A stretch of 64,000 bases of DNA from Rhizobium tropici CIAT 899. GTDB taxonomy: Bacteria; Pseudomonadota; Alphaproteobacteria; Rhizobiales; Rhizobiaceae. Below the pieces are notes generated by a model. That model was not told the origin of the DNA. It ran no database searches and saw nothing but the letters and a program-made list of their open reading frames with translations. The translations under genes were made by a program, and so were the position numbers. The DNA is taken from the NCBI RefSeq assembly GCF_000330885.1, contig NC_020062.1, forward strand, positions 380,374 through 444,373, given 5' to 3'. This document shows, one piece after another, positions 52,101 to 60,446 of the stretch. Position 1 is the stretch's first letter. Every line of letters starts with the position of its first letter.

Positions 52101-52171
52101 TGACGCTGCTCTTCCTCCCGGCACTCTATGTTGCCTGGTTCCGAATTCCTCGCGACGACGCGCAACACTGA
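49121..52171 (+). CDS. RND efflux transporter, inner-membrane pump
   Basis: 1016 residues, a complete RND pump. It has the N-terminal helix (FMIVFILAGAFSYVGLG), two large periplasmic loops, and transmembrane helices including the proton-relay pair Asp403-Asp404 in GLLVDDAMIAVEMMV (TM4). The second half begins around FFAWLLRAALRWRWVTIAA, with late helices such as FVAILGILALIGILIRNSVI and MAYAMMGGIVVGTVLTLLF. The GTG start has AAGGAAAATCCCC before it. The two adaptors precede it and a DUF900 hydrolase follows 11 bases later. No outer-membrane factor gene is nearby, so it must use one encoded elsewhere. Substrate unknown; drug or envelope lipid export are possible. Confidence 0.93.
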   Translation: MKKFNLSDWALEHRSLVWYFMIVFILAGAFSYVGLGREEDPDFTIKTMIIQAQWPGASAEEVTKQVTDRIEKKLEELDSLDYTRSETVAGKTTIFVELLPTTKARDVNAIWMRVRNMIGDIKGDFPSGVVGPFFNDTFGDVYGNIYAFTSDGLTQRQLRDLVETARAKVLTVANVGKVDIIGAQDEAIYLEFSTRKIAALGLNQQSVIDTLQAQNAVTQSGFVDAGPERIALRVSGQFTSEESLRSINLRVNDRFFPLTDVATIKRGYVDPPSSLFRYNGQPAIGLAIGMKTGANLLEFGKALDKEIEQVTADLPIGVDVQRVSDQPAVVDEAVSGFTRALFEAIVIVLAISFISLGVRAGLVVAISIPLVLAITFLVMAYCNISMQRISLGALIIALGLLVDDAMIAVEMMVARLEVGDDLRKAATYVYTSTAFPMLTGTLVTVAGFIPVGLNTSAAGEFTFTLFVVIAVSLLVSWIVAVLFTPLLGVSILPKTMKSHHEQKGRFTRFFAWLLRAALRWRWVTIAATVAAFALSIGGMSLVQQQFFPSSDRPELIVDWNLPQNSSISETNKQMARFEREMLANNKDIDHWTSYVGQGAPRFILSFDVQTPDVSFGQTVIVTKGLDVRDKVKAELQDYLTKTFPGTDAFVKLLDIGPPVGKPVQYRVSGPDIQKVRDISQKFAGIVGQHPLLSNMTFDWNEPSRVVKVDVLQDKARQLGVSSQDIATALNSIVEGSSATQIRDDIYLIDVIGRAQTSERGSIETLQNLQLGGSNGKSVPLSAVANFHYELEQPTIWRRTRIPTITIKAAVVGPTQPATIVNELQPKVDEFRKTLPSGYRIVDGGSVEESAKAQGPIVAVAPLMLFIMATILMIQLQSFSRLFLVFAVAPTALIGVVAALLFSNAPMGFVAILGILALIGILIRNSVILVVQIEHLRSEGVPAWQAVIEATEHRMRPIMLTAAAATLALIPISREIFWGPMAYAMMGGIVVGTVLTLLFLPALYVAWFRIPRDDAQH

Positions 52172-52182
52172 AGGGGCGTCCG

Positions 52183-53475
52183 ATGCAGAAGGTTGGACGA
52201 AGGGGCTTTGCCGGCAGCGTTCGTCCCGTTGCCTGCGTACAGCGCAGCTTGACCTCATTTGCTCTCAAGCGATCTGGCCTTTCCGTTCTGATCTCCCTGT
52301 CGGTCTTGGCCGGCTGCGCGGGGCGGCTGGAGAATGTTCTCCAGCCGGTCGCAACGGCGGGACCAGGCACCAGCACCGTGGACATGATGGTGGCGACGAC
52401 ACGCCAGCCGACCGACAAACCAGGCGAGCTTTATTCCGGCGAACGTGGAACGGCGATTTCTCTCAACGATATCGTCGTTTCCATTCCTCCCGATCGAAAT
52501 CGCAAGATCGGCGAAGTGCAATGGCCATCGCATGTACCGGCCAATCCCGAGAAAGAGTTTGCTGTCCTGAAAGTCGGAAAGGTGGCATCGGAGCGCAACA
52601 TTTTCGACTGGTTCGGCAAGAACCGCAATGCCAAGCGCCAGGTCGTCATCTTCGTGCACGGCTTCAACAATACCTATGCCGACGCCGTCTTCCGCTTCGC
52701 GCAGATCATGCATGATTCCGGAACGGATGCTGCACCGATCCTCTTCACCTGGCCTTCGCGCGGCAACGTTTTCGACTATCTCTACGACAAGGAAAGCACG
52801 AATTTCTCGCGACGAGCGCTCGAAGATATGATCCTGCAGGCTGCCAAAAGTCCCGATGTCGGTGAGGTGACGATCCTTGCTCACTCCATGGGATCGTGGT
52901 TGACGGCGGAAGCGTTGCGCGGCGTTGCCATGCGCAACAAGACAATTCCGTCAAAGGTGAAGAATGTCATCCTCGCATCGCCCGATATCGATATCGACGT
53001 CTTCCGCCGCCAGATGATCGAGATGGGCGTGCAACGACCGCACTTTACGATTTTTTCCTCCACCAAAGACAAGGCGCTGCAGGTTTCGCGGTGGCTCTCC
53101 GGTGGCGTCAATCGGGTCGGCGGCTTCGATTCGACACCCTATGCGGCAGACTTGGCCAAGCTCGGGATCACGGTCGTCGATACGAGCGCCGTAAAGCCCG
53201 ACGACGCGCTGGGCCACAATACCTTTGCGGACAATCGCGACATGGTCCAACTGCTCGGACGGCGGCTGGCGGGGCAGTCATTGGACGCTGGACAGGTCTC
53301 GCTTGCGGATAGGGTAGGCATTGCGGCCGTGCGAACCGCGGATCTGGCGGGCTCGGCGGCAAAGGTCGCAGTCGCAGCTCCGATGTCGATCATCAGCGAC
53401 GATGCGAGGCAGGTTTTGAAACAGCAGCTTTCCTCGGGATCGTCGCCAATCGTCGATGGGCGAATTTCCTACTGA
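52183..53475 (+). CDS. DUF900-type alpha/beta hydrolase lipoprotein
   Basis: 430 residues. The true start is the ATG at 52183 with GGGGCG before it; the reading frame upstream is only an overlap with the pump gene. The N-terminus has a hydrophobic segment and lipobox LAGC (SVLAGCAGRL), so it is probably a lipoprotein. The hydrolase core shows VVIFVHGFNNTYADAVFRFA, PILFTWPSRGNVFDYLYD, the elbow LAHSMGSWLTAEALRG with Ser235 and an Asp in LASPDIDIDVF. DUF900 proteins are esterase-like with unknown substrates. Cotranscription with the pump suggests that it processes or supplies the exported compound (inference). Confidence 0.85.
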   Translation: MQKVGRRGFAGSVRPVACVQRSLTSFALKRSGLSVLISLSVLAGCAGRLENVLQPVATAGPGTSTVDMMVATTRQPTDKPGELYSGERGTAISLNDIVVSIPPDRNRKIGEVQWPSHVPANPEKEFAVLKVGKVASERNIFDWFGKNRNAKRQVVIFVHGFNNTYADAVFRFAQIMHDSGTDAAPILFTWPSRGNVFDYLYDKESTNFSRRALEDMILQAAKSPDVGEVTILAHSMGSWLTAEALRGVAMRNKTIPSKVKNVILASPDIDIDVFRRQMIEMGVQRPHFTIFSSTKDKALQVSRWLSGGVNRVGGFDSTPYAADLAKLGITVVDTSAVKPDDALGHNTFADNRDMVQLLGRRLAGQSLDAGQVSLADRVGIAAVRTADLAGSAAKVAVAAPMSIISDDARQVLKQQLSSGSSPIVDGRISY

Positions 53476-53710
53476 ACGGGCAAGGCCTTTAAACGCCGGG
53501 CAACGACGTGAATAGCACTGCGTTCGCGAGAGGTTCGGCCCGGCTGGGCAAGCGAGCTTTTTTCAAGCCAAACGCTAAGATGATTGTTGAGTTGCAATTT
53601 CAGCGATCAAACGGTAGCAATTTCTCGTTTGGAATCGCATTTGGTTCAACGTTGTGGGTATGACAGTTCATGGCGCGCGCATCCCACACAAGTGAAACGG
53701 GGCCCCCAAG

Positions 53711-54160
53711 ATGGGATTTACTGAAGCTGTTCGGACTGTTCTGAAACAAAAATATGCTACATTTTCCGGTAGAGCTGCTCGTTCGGAATTCTGGTGGTTT
53801 CAGCTCTTCGTCACATTGCTGTTCCTGGTGTATGGATTGATCGGCGGCTTCCTCGCTGGGTTTCTTTCAAACAACCAAAATGGACCTTCCGCGCTGACAA
53901 TTCTTGTCATTGGTATCGGTGGGATAATCGGGCTTGCCTTGCTGTTGCCGATGATCTCGCTTCAGGTCCGGCGCTTCCACGATCGCAACATATCCGGCTG
54001 GTGGTATCTTGGCCTGGCTGTTTTGGGTCTGATTCCATATGTCGGCTTTCTTACCGGGATCGCGTTCTTCGTCATCAACGTGCTGCCCGGCACTGTGGGT
54101 CCAAACAAGTTCGGCGCGGATCCCCTTCGCCCGGAGGCGAGAGCGGCGGTGTTTGCCTGA
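53711..54160 (+). CDS. DUF805 membrane protein
   Basis: 149 residues with about four membrane helices. It carries DUF805 features: TVLKQKYATFSGRAARSEFW near the N-terminus, LLPMISLQVRRFHDRNISGW in the middle and the closing VGPNKFGADPLRP. The function is unknown; members are small inner-membrane proteins often next to stress or envelope genes. The start ATG at 53711 follows a weak ribosome site (GGGGCCCCC). It ends 4 bases before the DUF4129 gene, so it may be the first gene of the following operon. Confidence 0.88.
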   Translation: MGFTEAVRTVLKQKYATFSGRAARSEFWWFQLFVTLLFLVYGLIGGFLAGFLSNNQNGPSALTILVIGIGGIIGLALLLPMISLQVRRFHDRNISGWWYLGLAVLGLIPYVGFLTGIAFFVINVLPGTVGPNKFGADPLRPEARAAVFA

Positions 54161-54164
54161 CATC

Positions 54165-54893
54165 ATGGCTATCCGCAGCCTCGGGCTAGTGGCGGCCTTG
54201 TTTCTGGCCGCCGCGGCGCAATTACAGCCGGCGCAGGCGCAAGATAATGTACAACTCGCCGGTCCCGCCGGTGAGGAATATGCCGCGCAATGTTTGCTGA
54301 ACGGCCTCCGTTGCAAACTGACCTACAGCGACTCATCGGAAGCCGCCAAATCGGCTTCGAGCACGACGGCATCGCAAAGAGAACCGCTCTATATCCCCCG
54401 GGAGCCGATCATGTCCGGCCCCCTCTCTGTTGTTGTCGTGCTCGTCGCTCTCGTTGCTGCGATCGGCTTGTGGATGCGCTTCGGAAATGGCGGCATATTG
54501 CTGTCGCAAGCGCCCCGCGAACTCAAGCAGCGTCGGGAAGAAGCGCCGGAAAGCTGGCGAACCTCCATCGGCGATATCGAGGAGCGTCCAGGCGATTTCC
54601 TCCAAAGGATCGCCGCCATGGCGGATCGAAAACAGGCGCTCGTCCTGTTGCTCAGGCATTGCCTTCTCCATGCAGCGGATGTGACGGGAACCCGCCTTTT
54701 TCGCTCGGACACCGAACGAGCGGTCCTTGCGCGCCTGCCCGAAAACATGCCCGACCGCGATCATCTGGAAAATCTGCTGACCGAGACCGAACTCGTCCAC
54801 TACGGTGGCCGTGTTCTTGCGGAGGGTCATTTCGCCGCCCTTCTGGCAACGGCACGCGGCCTTCTTTCGGGCGGTAAATTGCGCAATGCGTAA
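54165..54893 (+). CDS. DUF4129-domain protein of the MoxR operon
   Basis: 242 residues. A signal peptide (LGLVAALFLAAAAQLQPAQA) is followed by a short periplasmic part, one membrane segment (LSVVVVLVALVAAIGLWM) and a cytoplasmic DUF4129-type region: DFLQRIAAMADRKQALVLLL followed by HAADVTGTRLFRSDTERAVL and ETELVHYGGRVLAE. DUF4129 often sits in MoxR/DUF58 operons and sometimes carries transglutaminase-like neighbours. The ATG at 54165 is chosen by the signal peptide; the frame upstream is overlap. Its stop overlaps the next start by 8 bases. Confidence 0.85.
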   Translation: MAIRSLGLVAALFLAAAAQLQPAQAQDNVQLAGPAGEEYAAQCLLNGLRCKLTYSDSSEAAKSASSTTASQREPLYIPREPIMSGPLSVVVVLVALVAAIGLWMRFGNGGILLSQAPRELKQRREEAPESWRTSIGDIEERPGDFLQRIAAMADRKQALVLLLRHCLLHAADVTGTRLFRSDTERAVLARLPENMPDRDHLENLLTETELVHYGGRVLAEGHFAALLATARGLLSGGKLRNA

Positions 54894-56160
54894 GTTTGGC
54901 CCGATCCTGTTTCTGGTGTTACTGCTTGGCCTTGCCGCGCTGGCGGTTTTCGGCCTGTCGCGGGAAGCCGACTATGATCGCTCGCCCCTCGGCAGCAAGG
55001 GACTGCAGGTGTGGATGCAGGCCAAGGGAATACCGGTCGTTCGAGCCGATGCGCATACGACGCGGGCAAGTTCCGAATTCTCCTTGCGCATCGTGCCTTT
55101 GCCGATCGTCCAGACGGATGCGGCCACGACACAGGAAGGTGGGAAAAAAGAAGCGGGAAATCTGGCGCCCTGGATCTACGAAGCAAGGCTCTACGAGCTT
55201 CCGACGCTGATCATCTTGCCGAAATGGCGTGGCAGCGTGCTGGACGATGAGGTCGCGCGCGAATCGGCGCTGGTGCCTTTTTCCGACATCAACAGCGAAC
55301 TTAACAGGGCCGACCTTTCAAATCTGTATCTCAAGCGGCTTGGCCCCGAGTTCGAGGAAGCACCGCAAACCCTGGAGCCGGGGCAGACACAAAAGATCAA
55401 GCTGTATCGCGCCCAGGTCTTCGACCGCTCCACCATTCCGGATCAATGTGAGGAGATTGCCGGCATCGATGCCGGCGCGCTGGTCCTGCGATGCGAGGAC
55501 GATTACCTCGTCTATGTCCTGTCTGATCCGGATCTCATGAACAATCATGGCCTGGCGCTCGGCGACAACGCCGCTTTCGCCCTCTCCTTGATCAAGGAGT
55601 TGCGCGGTACGGACGCAACGAAGCCGGTCTATCTGGACACCAGCGGTAAACTGCTCGACAGCGAGAAGCCCGTGGACGAGGGGCGTACCTATGAGCGTTC
55701 CACGAGCGATCTGGCGCGCTTCTTTGCCTATCCGTTGTCGGTCATCTGGGGGGCGATCCTGCTTGTTGCTGCCCTATGCTTCTGGCGCGGAGCCTATCGC
55801 TTCGGGCCGGCTCTGAGCGAGGCTGCAGGCAATATTGAAATCTCGAAGACAGCCGCAATCGAAGCCACGGCGCGGTTGTTGCGTCTGTCGGGCAATGACG
55901 GGCGGATGGCCGCCCAATTCGTGCAACATCTGCTTGCCGACAAGGCTGCGTTGCTTTTCGGGCCGGGGTCAGCAAACCAGGCCGGCATCGACCGGATGTT
56001 TCAGCGCCTGGCCCTTCGGGATCGGGCATCGGCTGAAGCTCTGCAATCGACGGCCAAGGCGCTCGTCGAGCGCGGCGATGTCATGACGCGGTCAGATCTG
56101 CATCGCAATCTCGAAACATTCAGGAAATTGCTGGGGAGCATTGAGTTTGGATCTAGGTGA
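54886..56160 (+). CDS. DUF4350-domain membrane protein of the MoxR operon
   Basis: 424 residues. An N-terminal membrane helix (FGPILFLVLLLGLAALAVFG), a large periplasmic DUF4350 part opening DYDRSPLGSKGLQVWMQAKG, and a second membrane segment near 285-305 (FFAYPLSVIWGAILLVAAL) followed by a cytoplasmic helical region. The ATG at 54886 overlaps the DUF4129 stop and has GGGCGGTAAA before it. In known operons DUF4350 proteins accompany MoxR and DUF58; the role is unknown. Confidence 0.85.
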   Translation: MRKFGPILFLVLLLGLAALAVFGLSREADYDRSPLGSKGLQVWMQAKGIPVVRADAHTTRASSEFSLRIVPLPIVQTDAATTQEGGKKEAGNLAPWIYEARLYELPTLIILPKWRGSVLDDEVARESALVPFSDINSELNRADLSNLYLKRLGPEFEEAPQTLEPGQTQKIKLYRAQVFDRSTIPDQCEEIAGIDAGALVLRCEDDYLVYVLSDPDLMNNHGLALGDNAAFALSLIKELRGTDATKPVYLDTSGKLLDSEKPVDEGRTYERSTSDLARFFAYPLSVIWGAILLVAALCFWRGAYRFGPALSEAAGNIEISKTAAIEATARLLRLSGNDGRMAAQFVQHLLADKAALLFGPGSANQAGIDRMFQRLALRDRASAEALQSTAKALVERGDVMTRSDLHRNLETFRKLLGSIEFGSR

Positions 56161-57103
56161 ATTTCGCAATCTCGTCGCCACGGTTCGTGGTGAAATTGCC
56201 AAGGCGGTGCAAGGCCAGGACGCGCTGATCGATCTCGTCCTGATCTCGATTTTTGCGCGCGGCCACTGCCTGGTCGAAGGTCCGCCGGGCACCGCCAAAA
56301 CCTTGCTCGCCCGCTCGGTCTCCGCCGTGATGGATCTCGAATACCGGCGTATTCAATTCACGCCCGACCTGATGCCGGGCGACGTGCTGGGCATCAATCT
56401 CTTCAATTTCCAGACCAATCAGTTCCATTTGACAAAAGGCCCGGTCTTCACGGACATCCTGCTCGCCGACGAGATCAACCGCGCACCGCCGAAGACGCAA
56501 TCGGCTCTGCTGCAGGCCATGAACGAGCGGATCGTGACGATCGACGGCACCGACTATTCCCTGGGGCCGGATTTCTTCGTGCTTGCCACGCAGAACCCCA
56601 TCGAGCAGCAGGGCACGTATCCCTTGCCCGAGGCGCAGCTCGACCGCTTCCTCTTTAAACTCGTCGTCGATTTTCCGGACCGCAATACGGAAATCGCCAT
56701 TCTGGCGAAACATGCGGGCCAGGCGCTCAATACGGATGTGCGCAATGCCGGTATCCAGCCGCTCGTATCGAGCGCCATTCTCGCCGAAGGGCGTAGGCTG
56801 ATCGACGGCATCCATCTTGACAGCACCATCCTGACCTATGTGGTCGATCTCGTGCGCGCCACACGCTCAGATCCGGATATTCTTCACGGCGCATCGACAC
56901 GTGCAGCCGACGCTCTTGCATCGGCGGTTCGGGTGCGGGCCGCTTTCGAGGGTCGGGACTACGGCCTGCCCGACGATGTGCAGGCCTTGCTCGTGCCGGC
57001 CCTGCGCCATCGCATCGTTCTTTCCCCCGCGGCGGAAATCGACGGCCGCACGGCGGACGACGTGCTTCGCAACATCAAGAACCGCGTGGATGCACCCCGG
57101 TAA
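56141..57103 (+). CDS. MoxR-family AAA+ ATPase
   Basis: 320 residues. The AAA+ core has Walker A GPPGTAKT (47-54, Lys53), Walker B TDILLADEINRAPPKTQSAL, sensor 1 in FFVLATQNPIEQQGTYPLPE and the MoxR signature EAQLDRFLFKLVVDFP. A helical lid (YVVDLVRATR, GASTRAADALASAVRVRAAF) follows. MoxR ATPases act as chaperones that insert or mature metal centres or activate VWA proteins. The start is TTG at 56141, or a second TTG at 56147 with better spacing from GGGGAG. It overlaps the upstream gene by 20 bases; the adjacent DUF58 gene begins directly after its stop. Confidence 0.92.
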   Translation: MSLDLGEFRNLVATVRGEIAKAVQGQDALIDLVLISIFARGHCLVEGPPGTAKTLLARSVSAVMDLEYRRIQFTPDLMPGDVLGINLFNFQTNQFHLTKGPVFTDILLADEINRAPPKTQSALLQAMNERIVTIDGTDYSLGPDFFVLATQNPIEQQGTYPLPEAQLDRFLFKLVVDFPDRNTEIAILAKHAGQALNTDVRNAGIQPLVSSAILAEGRRLIDGIHLDSTILTYVVDLVRATRSDPDILHGASTRAADALASAVRVRAAFEGRDYGLPDDVQALLVPALRHRIVLSPAAEIDGRTADDVLRNIKNRVDAPR

Positions 57104-58423
57104 ATGCGGCCATCATCCTACCTGATCGCCCTGGTGCTCCTTTTGACTGCGGTAACGGTCGTTGCCAGCGTGTGGTGGCCGGATGCGAGTTTCGTACTTT
57201 TGTGCCTGTGGGTCGCGATCGCCGCGATAACGGTCTGCGATCTCATGCTGTCGGTGCTTTCCAACCGGATGAATATCGAGTTCGACCTGCCGCCGCAGGG
57301 TTTCGTCGGCCACCCCGCGAAATTTTCGATCGACATATCGCGGCGAAGGGGGGCGCTGCCTGCCGAGATCGAGACGCGCCTCGATCTCGCGCCCGAACTC
57401 GTCGCCAGCGACGGTAAGCTGTCGCGCGCTTCGGCGGGGGACGGCGGCGGACACATCAAGGCCTCCATGAGCCTTCATTTGACACGGCGCGGACAATACG
57501 CGGTGAACAATCTCTGGCTCAAGTGGCAGTCTCGATTGAAGCTGCTCGATATCATCGTGCGCGTGCCGGTCAAACGAGACATCACCGTGGCGCCGGATAT
57601 ATCGCCCGTTCTGTCGGGGGCGATCAAGACGCAGATACTGCCGCTCGAGGCAGGTCAGAAAGATCTGCGGCTGCGCGGCGAAGGATCGGAGTTCCATCAG
57701 CTGCGCGAATTCGCAACGGGCATGGACCCGCGCAGCATGGATTGGAAGCGCTCCGCCCGCATGCGCAATCTCGTTGTGCGCGAAATGCGGGCTGAGCGAA
57801 ACCATCAGATCATTTTATGCGTCGATTCCGGGCGGCTGATGGCCGAACAGCTCGCGGGGCTTCCCAAGCTCGATCGCGCCATCAATGCGGCTCTTGCGAT
57901 GTGCTGGGCAGCCGGGCTGGCCGGAGATCTGGTCGGCTTTTACAGCTTCGACAGCCGCCCGCGTCTGATCGTGCCCGCTTTGCCCGGGCGCTCCGCCTTT
58001 CCGCGGCTGCAGACGGTCTGCGCGAAGCTGCGCTATGAGACCCAGGAATCCAACCATACGCTCGGGCTGACGCATCTCTCGGGACGACTGAAAAGACGTT
58101 CGCTGATCGTGATCTTCTCCGACTTCGTCGATAGCATCACGGCGGAGCTGATGATCGAGAATATCCAGGTGCTCGCGCGGCACCATTTCATCGTCTACGT
58201 CGCGCTCCGTGACCCGGCGATCACGAAGTTCGCCGAGCCCGAGGAGATGACGCTCGAGACCGTCGCCCGTTCGGTCGCGGCGCGCCAGATCCTGCAGGAA
58301 AGGCGCGCCGTGCTGGAGAAATTGGCGCGCCTCGGCGTGCTCTGCCTCGATAGCACACCGGAAGCCCTTACCTCGGACCTGGTTGCCCGCTATATCGAAA
58401 TCAAATCCCGCGAGATGATATGA
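57104..58423 (+). CDS. DUF58-domain protein (VWA-like), MoxR partner
   Basis: 439 residues. Two membrane segments near the N-terminus (YLIALVLLLTAVTVVASVWW, SFVLLCLWVAIAAITVCDLM) precede a DUF58 region with the signature GSEFHQLREFATGMDPRSMD and WKRSARMRNLVVREM, then a von Willebrand A-type domain starting IILCVDSGRLMAEQL and ending with the MIDAS-like region IVIFSDFVDSITAEL. Classic DxSxS is altered to DSGRL. DUF58 proteins partner with MoxR. Its ATG lies directly after the MoxR stop. Confidence 0.9.
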   Translation: MRPSSYLIALVLLLTAVTVVASVWWPDASFVLLCLWVAIAAITVCDLMLSVLSNRMNIEFDLPPQGFVGHPAKFSIDISRRRGALPAEIETRLDLAPELVASDGKLSRASAGDGGGHIKASMSLHLTRRGQYAVNNLWLKWQSRLKLLDIIVRVPVKRDITVAPDISPVLSGAIKTQILPLEAGQKDLRLRGEGSEFHQLREFATGMDPRSMDWKRSARMRNLVVREMRAERNHQIILCVDSGRLMAEQLAGLPKLDRAINAALAMCWAAGLAGDLVGFYSFDSRPRLIVPALPGRSAFPRLQTVCAKLRYETQESNHTLGLTHLSGRLKRRSLIVIFSDFVDSITAELMIENIQVLARHHFIVYVALRDPAITKFAEPEEMTLETVARSVAARQILQERRAVLEKLARLGVLCLDSTPEALTSDLVARYIEIKSREMI

Positions 58424-59499
58424 CAGATATCGGCATCGATGACAGGATCGACATGGGTGCGAAGCCGGACACGGCGGCGGCGCAAACCGACACGCTGCGC
58501 TCGGCGCGGTTTCGGATGGAGCGGGAAAGTCACTGGCGCCAGCTTGACCAGTTGGTGACGCGAGCGGAGAAAGGGGGTGCATCGGAGCTGAGCTACGACG
58601 AGATCCGCAATCTCGCCGCGGGATACAGGCAGGCGATGAATTCGCTGAGCGTGGCGCGCGACATTTCTCTCGACCGCGCGCTGATTGCCTATCTCGAAAG
58701 CTTGTGCGCCCGCGCCTATCTGGTGGTCTATGCGCCGCAGGAAAGCCTCGGCGGACTGACTGCACGCCTGCTGATCCGCGGAATCCCGCAGGCGGTACGG
58801 CGTTCGGCGCTGCCGCTGTTCATCGGCTTCCTGGCACTTATTTTGGGGGCCGCGGCCGGATATAGGCTTTGTGCGAGCGACCCCAGCTGGTTCTACACCT
58901 TCGTGCCGCCCGAAATGGCGGATCAACGCACGCCTGACGCGTCGGTCGAGTACCTTCGGTCTACGCTCTATGGCGATGAGCGGCACGATAGCGACAAGCT
59001 GGCGTCTTTCTCGACCTTCCTCTTTTCGCATAACACCACGATCGTCATCCTGATTTTCACGCTCGGCATCTTCGTCTCGGTGCCGAGTTTTGCGCTGACC
59101 TTCTACAACGGTCTGATTTTGGGAGCGTTCTTTGCGATGTTCTACCAAAAGGGGCTGGGATACGACGTGTTTGCCTGGCTCTCGATCCACGGGGTTACCG
59201 AACTCGCAGCCATTTCCATCGCCTGTGCCGGTGGGGCGCGGCTGGGCTTGGCCGTGCTTCTGCCGGGCGCACGAAGCCGCCGGGAGGCTTTGCGGCATCA
59301 GGCGCACGATGCCATCAAGCTCGCCATCCTGGCGGCGTTTATGCTTGTCGTTGCAGCCTTCATCGAGGGATTTCTCCGGCAGCTCATACAGGATCCGACG
59401 CTGCGCCTGACGATCGGTTGGGGAATGGGCCTTTTCTGGATGGTCTGGCTGCTGTTTTCGGGTCGCGAACGCAAACCCTCAGGTGAGCCCGCACGATGA
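58420..59499 (+). CDS. Stage II sporulation protein M (SpoIIM)-family membrane protein
   Basis: 359 residues. A cytoplasmic N-terminal part is followed by at least five membrane helices (ALPLFIGFLALILGAAAGYR; TTIVILIFTLGIFVSVPSFA; FYNGLILGAFFAMFYQKGLG). The DUF95/SpoIIM signature is in FAWLSIHGVTELAAISIACAG. The organism is a non-sporulator, so the name reflects the family only; in MoxR/DUF58 operons these proteins have no known role. The start overlaps the DUF58 stop by 4 bases. Confidence 0.87.
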   Translation: MTDIGIDDRIDMGAKPDTAAAQTDTLRSARFRMERESHWRQLDQLVTRAEKGGASELSYDEIRNLAAGYRQAMNSLSVARDISLDRALIAYLESLCARAYLVVYAPQESLGGLTARLLIRGIPQAVRRSALPLFIGFLALILGAAAGYRLCASDPSWFYTFVPPEMADQRTPDASVEYLRSTLYGDERHDSDKLASFSTFLFSHNTTIVILIFTLGIFVSVPSFALTFYNGLILGAFFAMFYQKGLGYDVFAWLSIHGVTELAAISIACAGGARLGLAVLLPGARSRREALRHQAHDAIKLAILAAFMLVVAAFIEGFLRQLIQDPTLRLTIGWGMGLFWMVWLLFSGRERKPSGEPAR

Positions 59500-60401
59500 G
59501 CCAGGAACTTCAAGGCGACAAGCGCGTCGAACAGTTCATCCCACCCGAAGGCGTTCCGATCCATCTGGCGGTCGCCTCGCTCGGGGCGCGGCTTGGCGCG
59601 CAATGTCTCGACCTGCTGTTTACTTTCATCGTCGTATTTGTTTGCGCCGTCGTGATCATTTTCAGCGGCTTCCTGTCATCCCAAGCTGAGATAATGCTCG
59701 TCATCCTGATGGCGTTTCTGTTTCGCACGCCCTACTACATCCTTTCCGAGCTCATCTGGAATGGCCGCACGCTTGGAAAGAGGATAACCGGCATCCGCGT
59801 GGTCAATATAAATGGCCGCCGCCTCACCCCGCATCAGGTCACCGCCCGCAACCTGATGAAGGAGGTGGAGATTTTCACGCCCTTGACGCTGATATTTTCC
59901 ATCGGGTCCATGCATATGCTGGAGTCCGGTTTTACGATCCTGTGGCTTGTCATCATCATAATTGTCCCCTTGGCAAATCGCCGGCGGCAGAGGCTCGGTG
60001 ACATCATCGCGGGAACTCTCGTGGTTGATAATCCACGCTCCGTATTGCTGGCCGATCTTGCGGTATCCAGTCCCTCGGCCCTGTCGTCGCAGGCAGGATT
60101 CGAGTTCCTGCCGGAACATCTCGATGTCTATGGCAAATACGAGCTGCAGACGCTGGAAGACGTGCTTCGCGATCCGACGAAGGGTCCCAGCAATGAGGAA
60201 ACCATCCAAATCGTGCGAACGATCGTCAGGAAGATTCGTTACGACGATCCGGTAAAGCCGGGCCAGGAGCTGCTTTTCCTGAGCGCCTTCTACCGTGCTC
60301 AGCGTGAGCATCTGGAAACGCTGAGGCTCTTCGGGACGCGCCGCGAAAACAAGTTCCACAGCGACAGCAAAGATCCGGGAATCATTGGACCTGCCGTCTA
60401 G
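59496..60401 (+). CDS. RDD-family membrane protein
   Basis: 301 residues. The RDD region (about 20-180) shows LAVASLGARLGAQCLDLLFT, with the R and D positions of the name, and TLGKRITGIRVVNINGRRLT, followed by helices up to VPLANRRRQRLGDIIAGTLV. A cytoplasmic C-terminal extension of about 110 residues follows (EFLPEHLDVYGKYELQTLED). RDD proteins are small membrane proteins of unclear transport function. The start overlaps the SpoIIM stop by 4 bases and this is the last gene of the operon, convergent with 60447-60713. Confidence 0.87.
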   Translation: MSQELQGDKRVEQFIPPEGVPIHLAVASLGARLGAQCLDLLFTFIVVFVCAVVIIFSGFLSSQAEIMLVILMAFLFRTPYYILSELIWNGRTLGKRITGIRVVNINGRRLTPHQVTARNLMKEVEIFTPLTLIFSIGSMHMLESGFTILWLVIIIIVPLANRRRQRLGDIIAGTLVVDNPRSVLLADLAVSSPSALSSQAGFEFLPEHLDVYGKYELQTLEDVLRDPTKGPSNEETIQIVRTIVRKIRYDDPVKPGQELLFLSAFYRAQREHLETLRLFGTRRENKFHSDSKDPGIIGPAV

Positions 60402-60446
60402 CCATGTATTCAGCTACGCTTCGCCGACGCGCCGGTGTGTCGCCGG

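Noticed and set aside
51505..52182. Upstream part of the DUF900 frame, which would give a 656-residue protein
   Set aside because: It overlaps the pump gene in another frame and lacks a signal peptide; the ATG at 52183 gives a proper lipoprotein signal and a ribosome site.
51191..52258. 355-codon minus-strand frame under the RND pump gene
   Set aside because: Antisense to the conserved pump sequence; product is Arg/Asp/His-rich with no domain.
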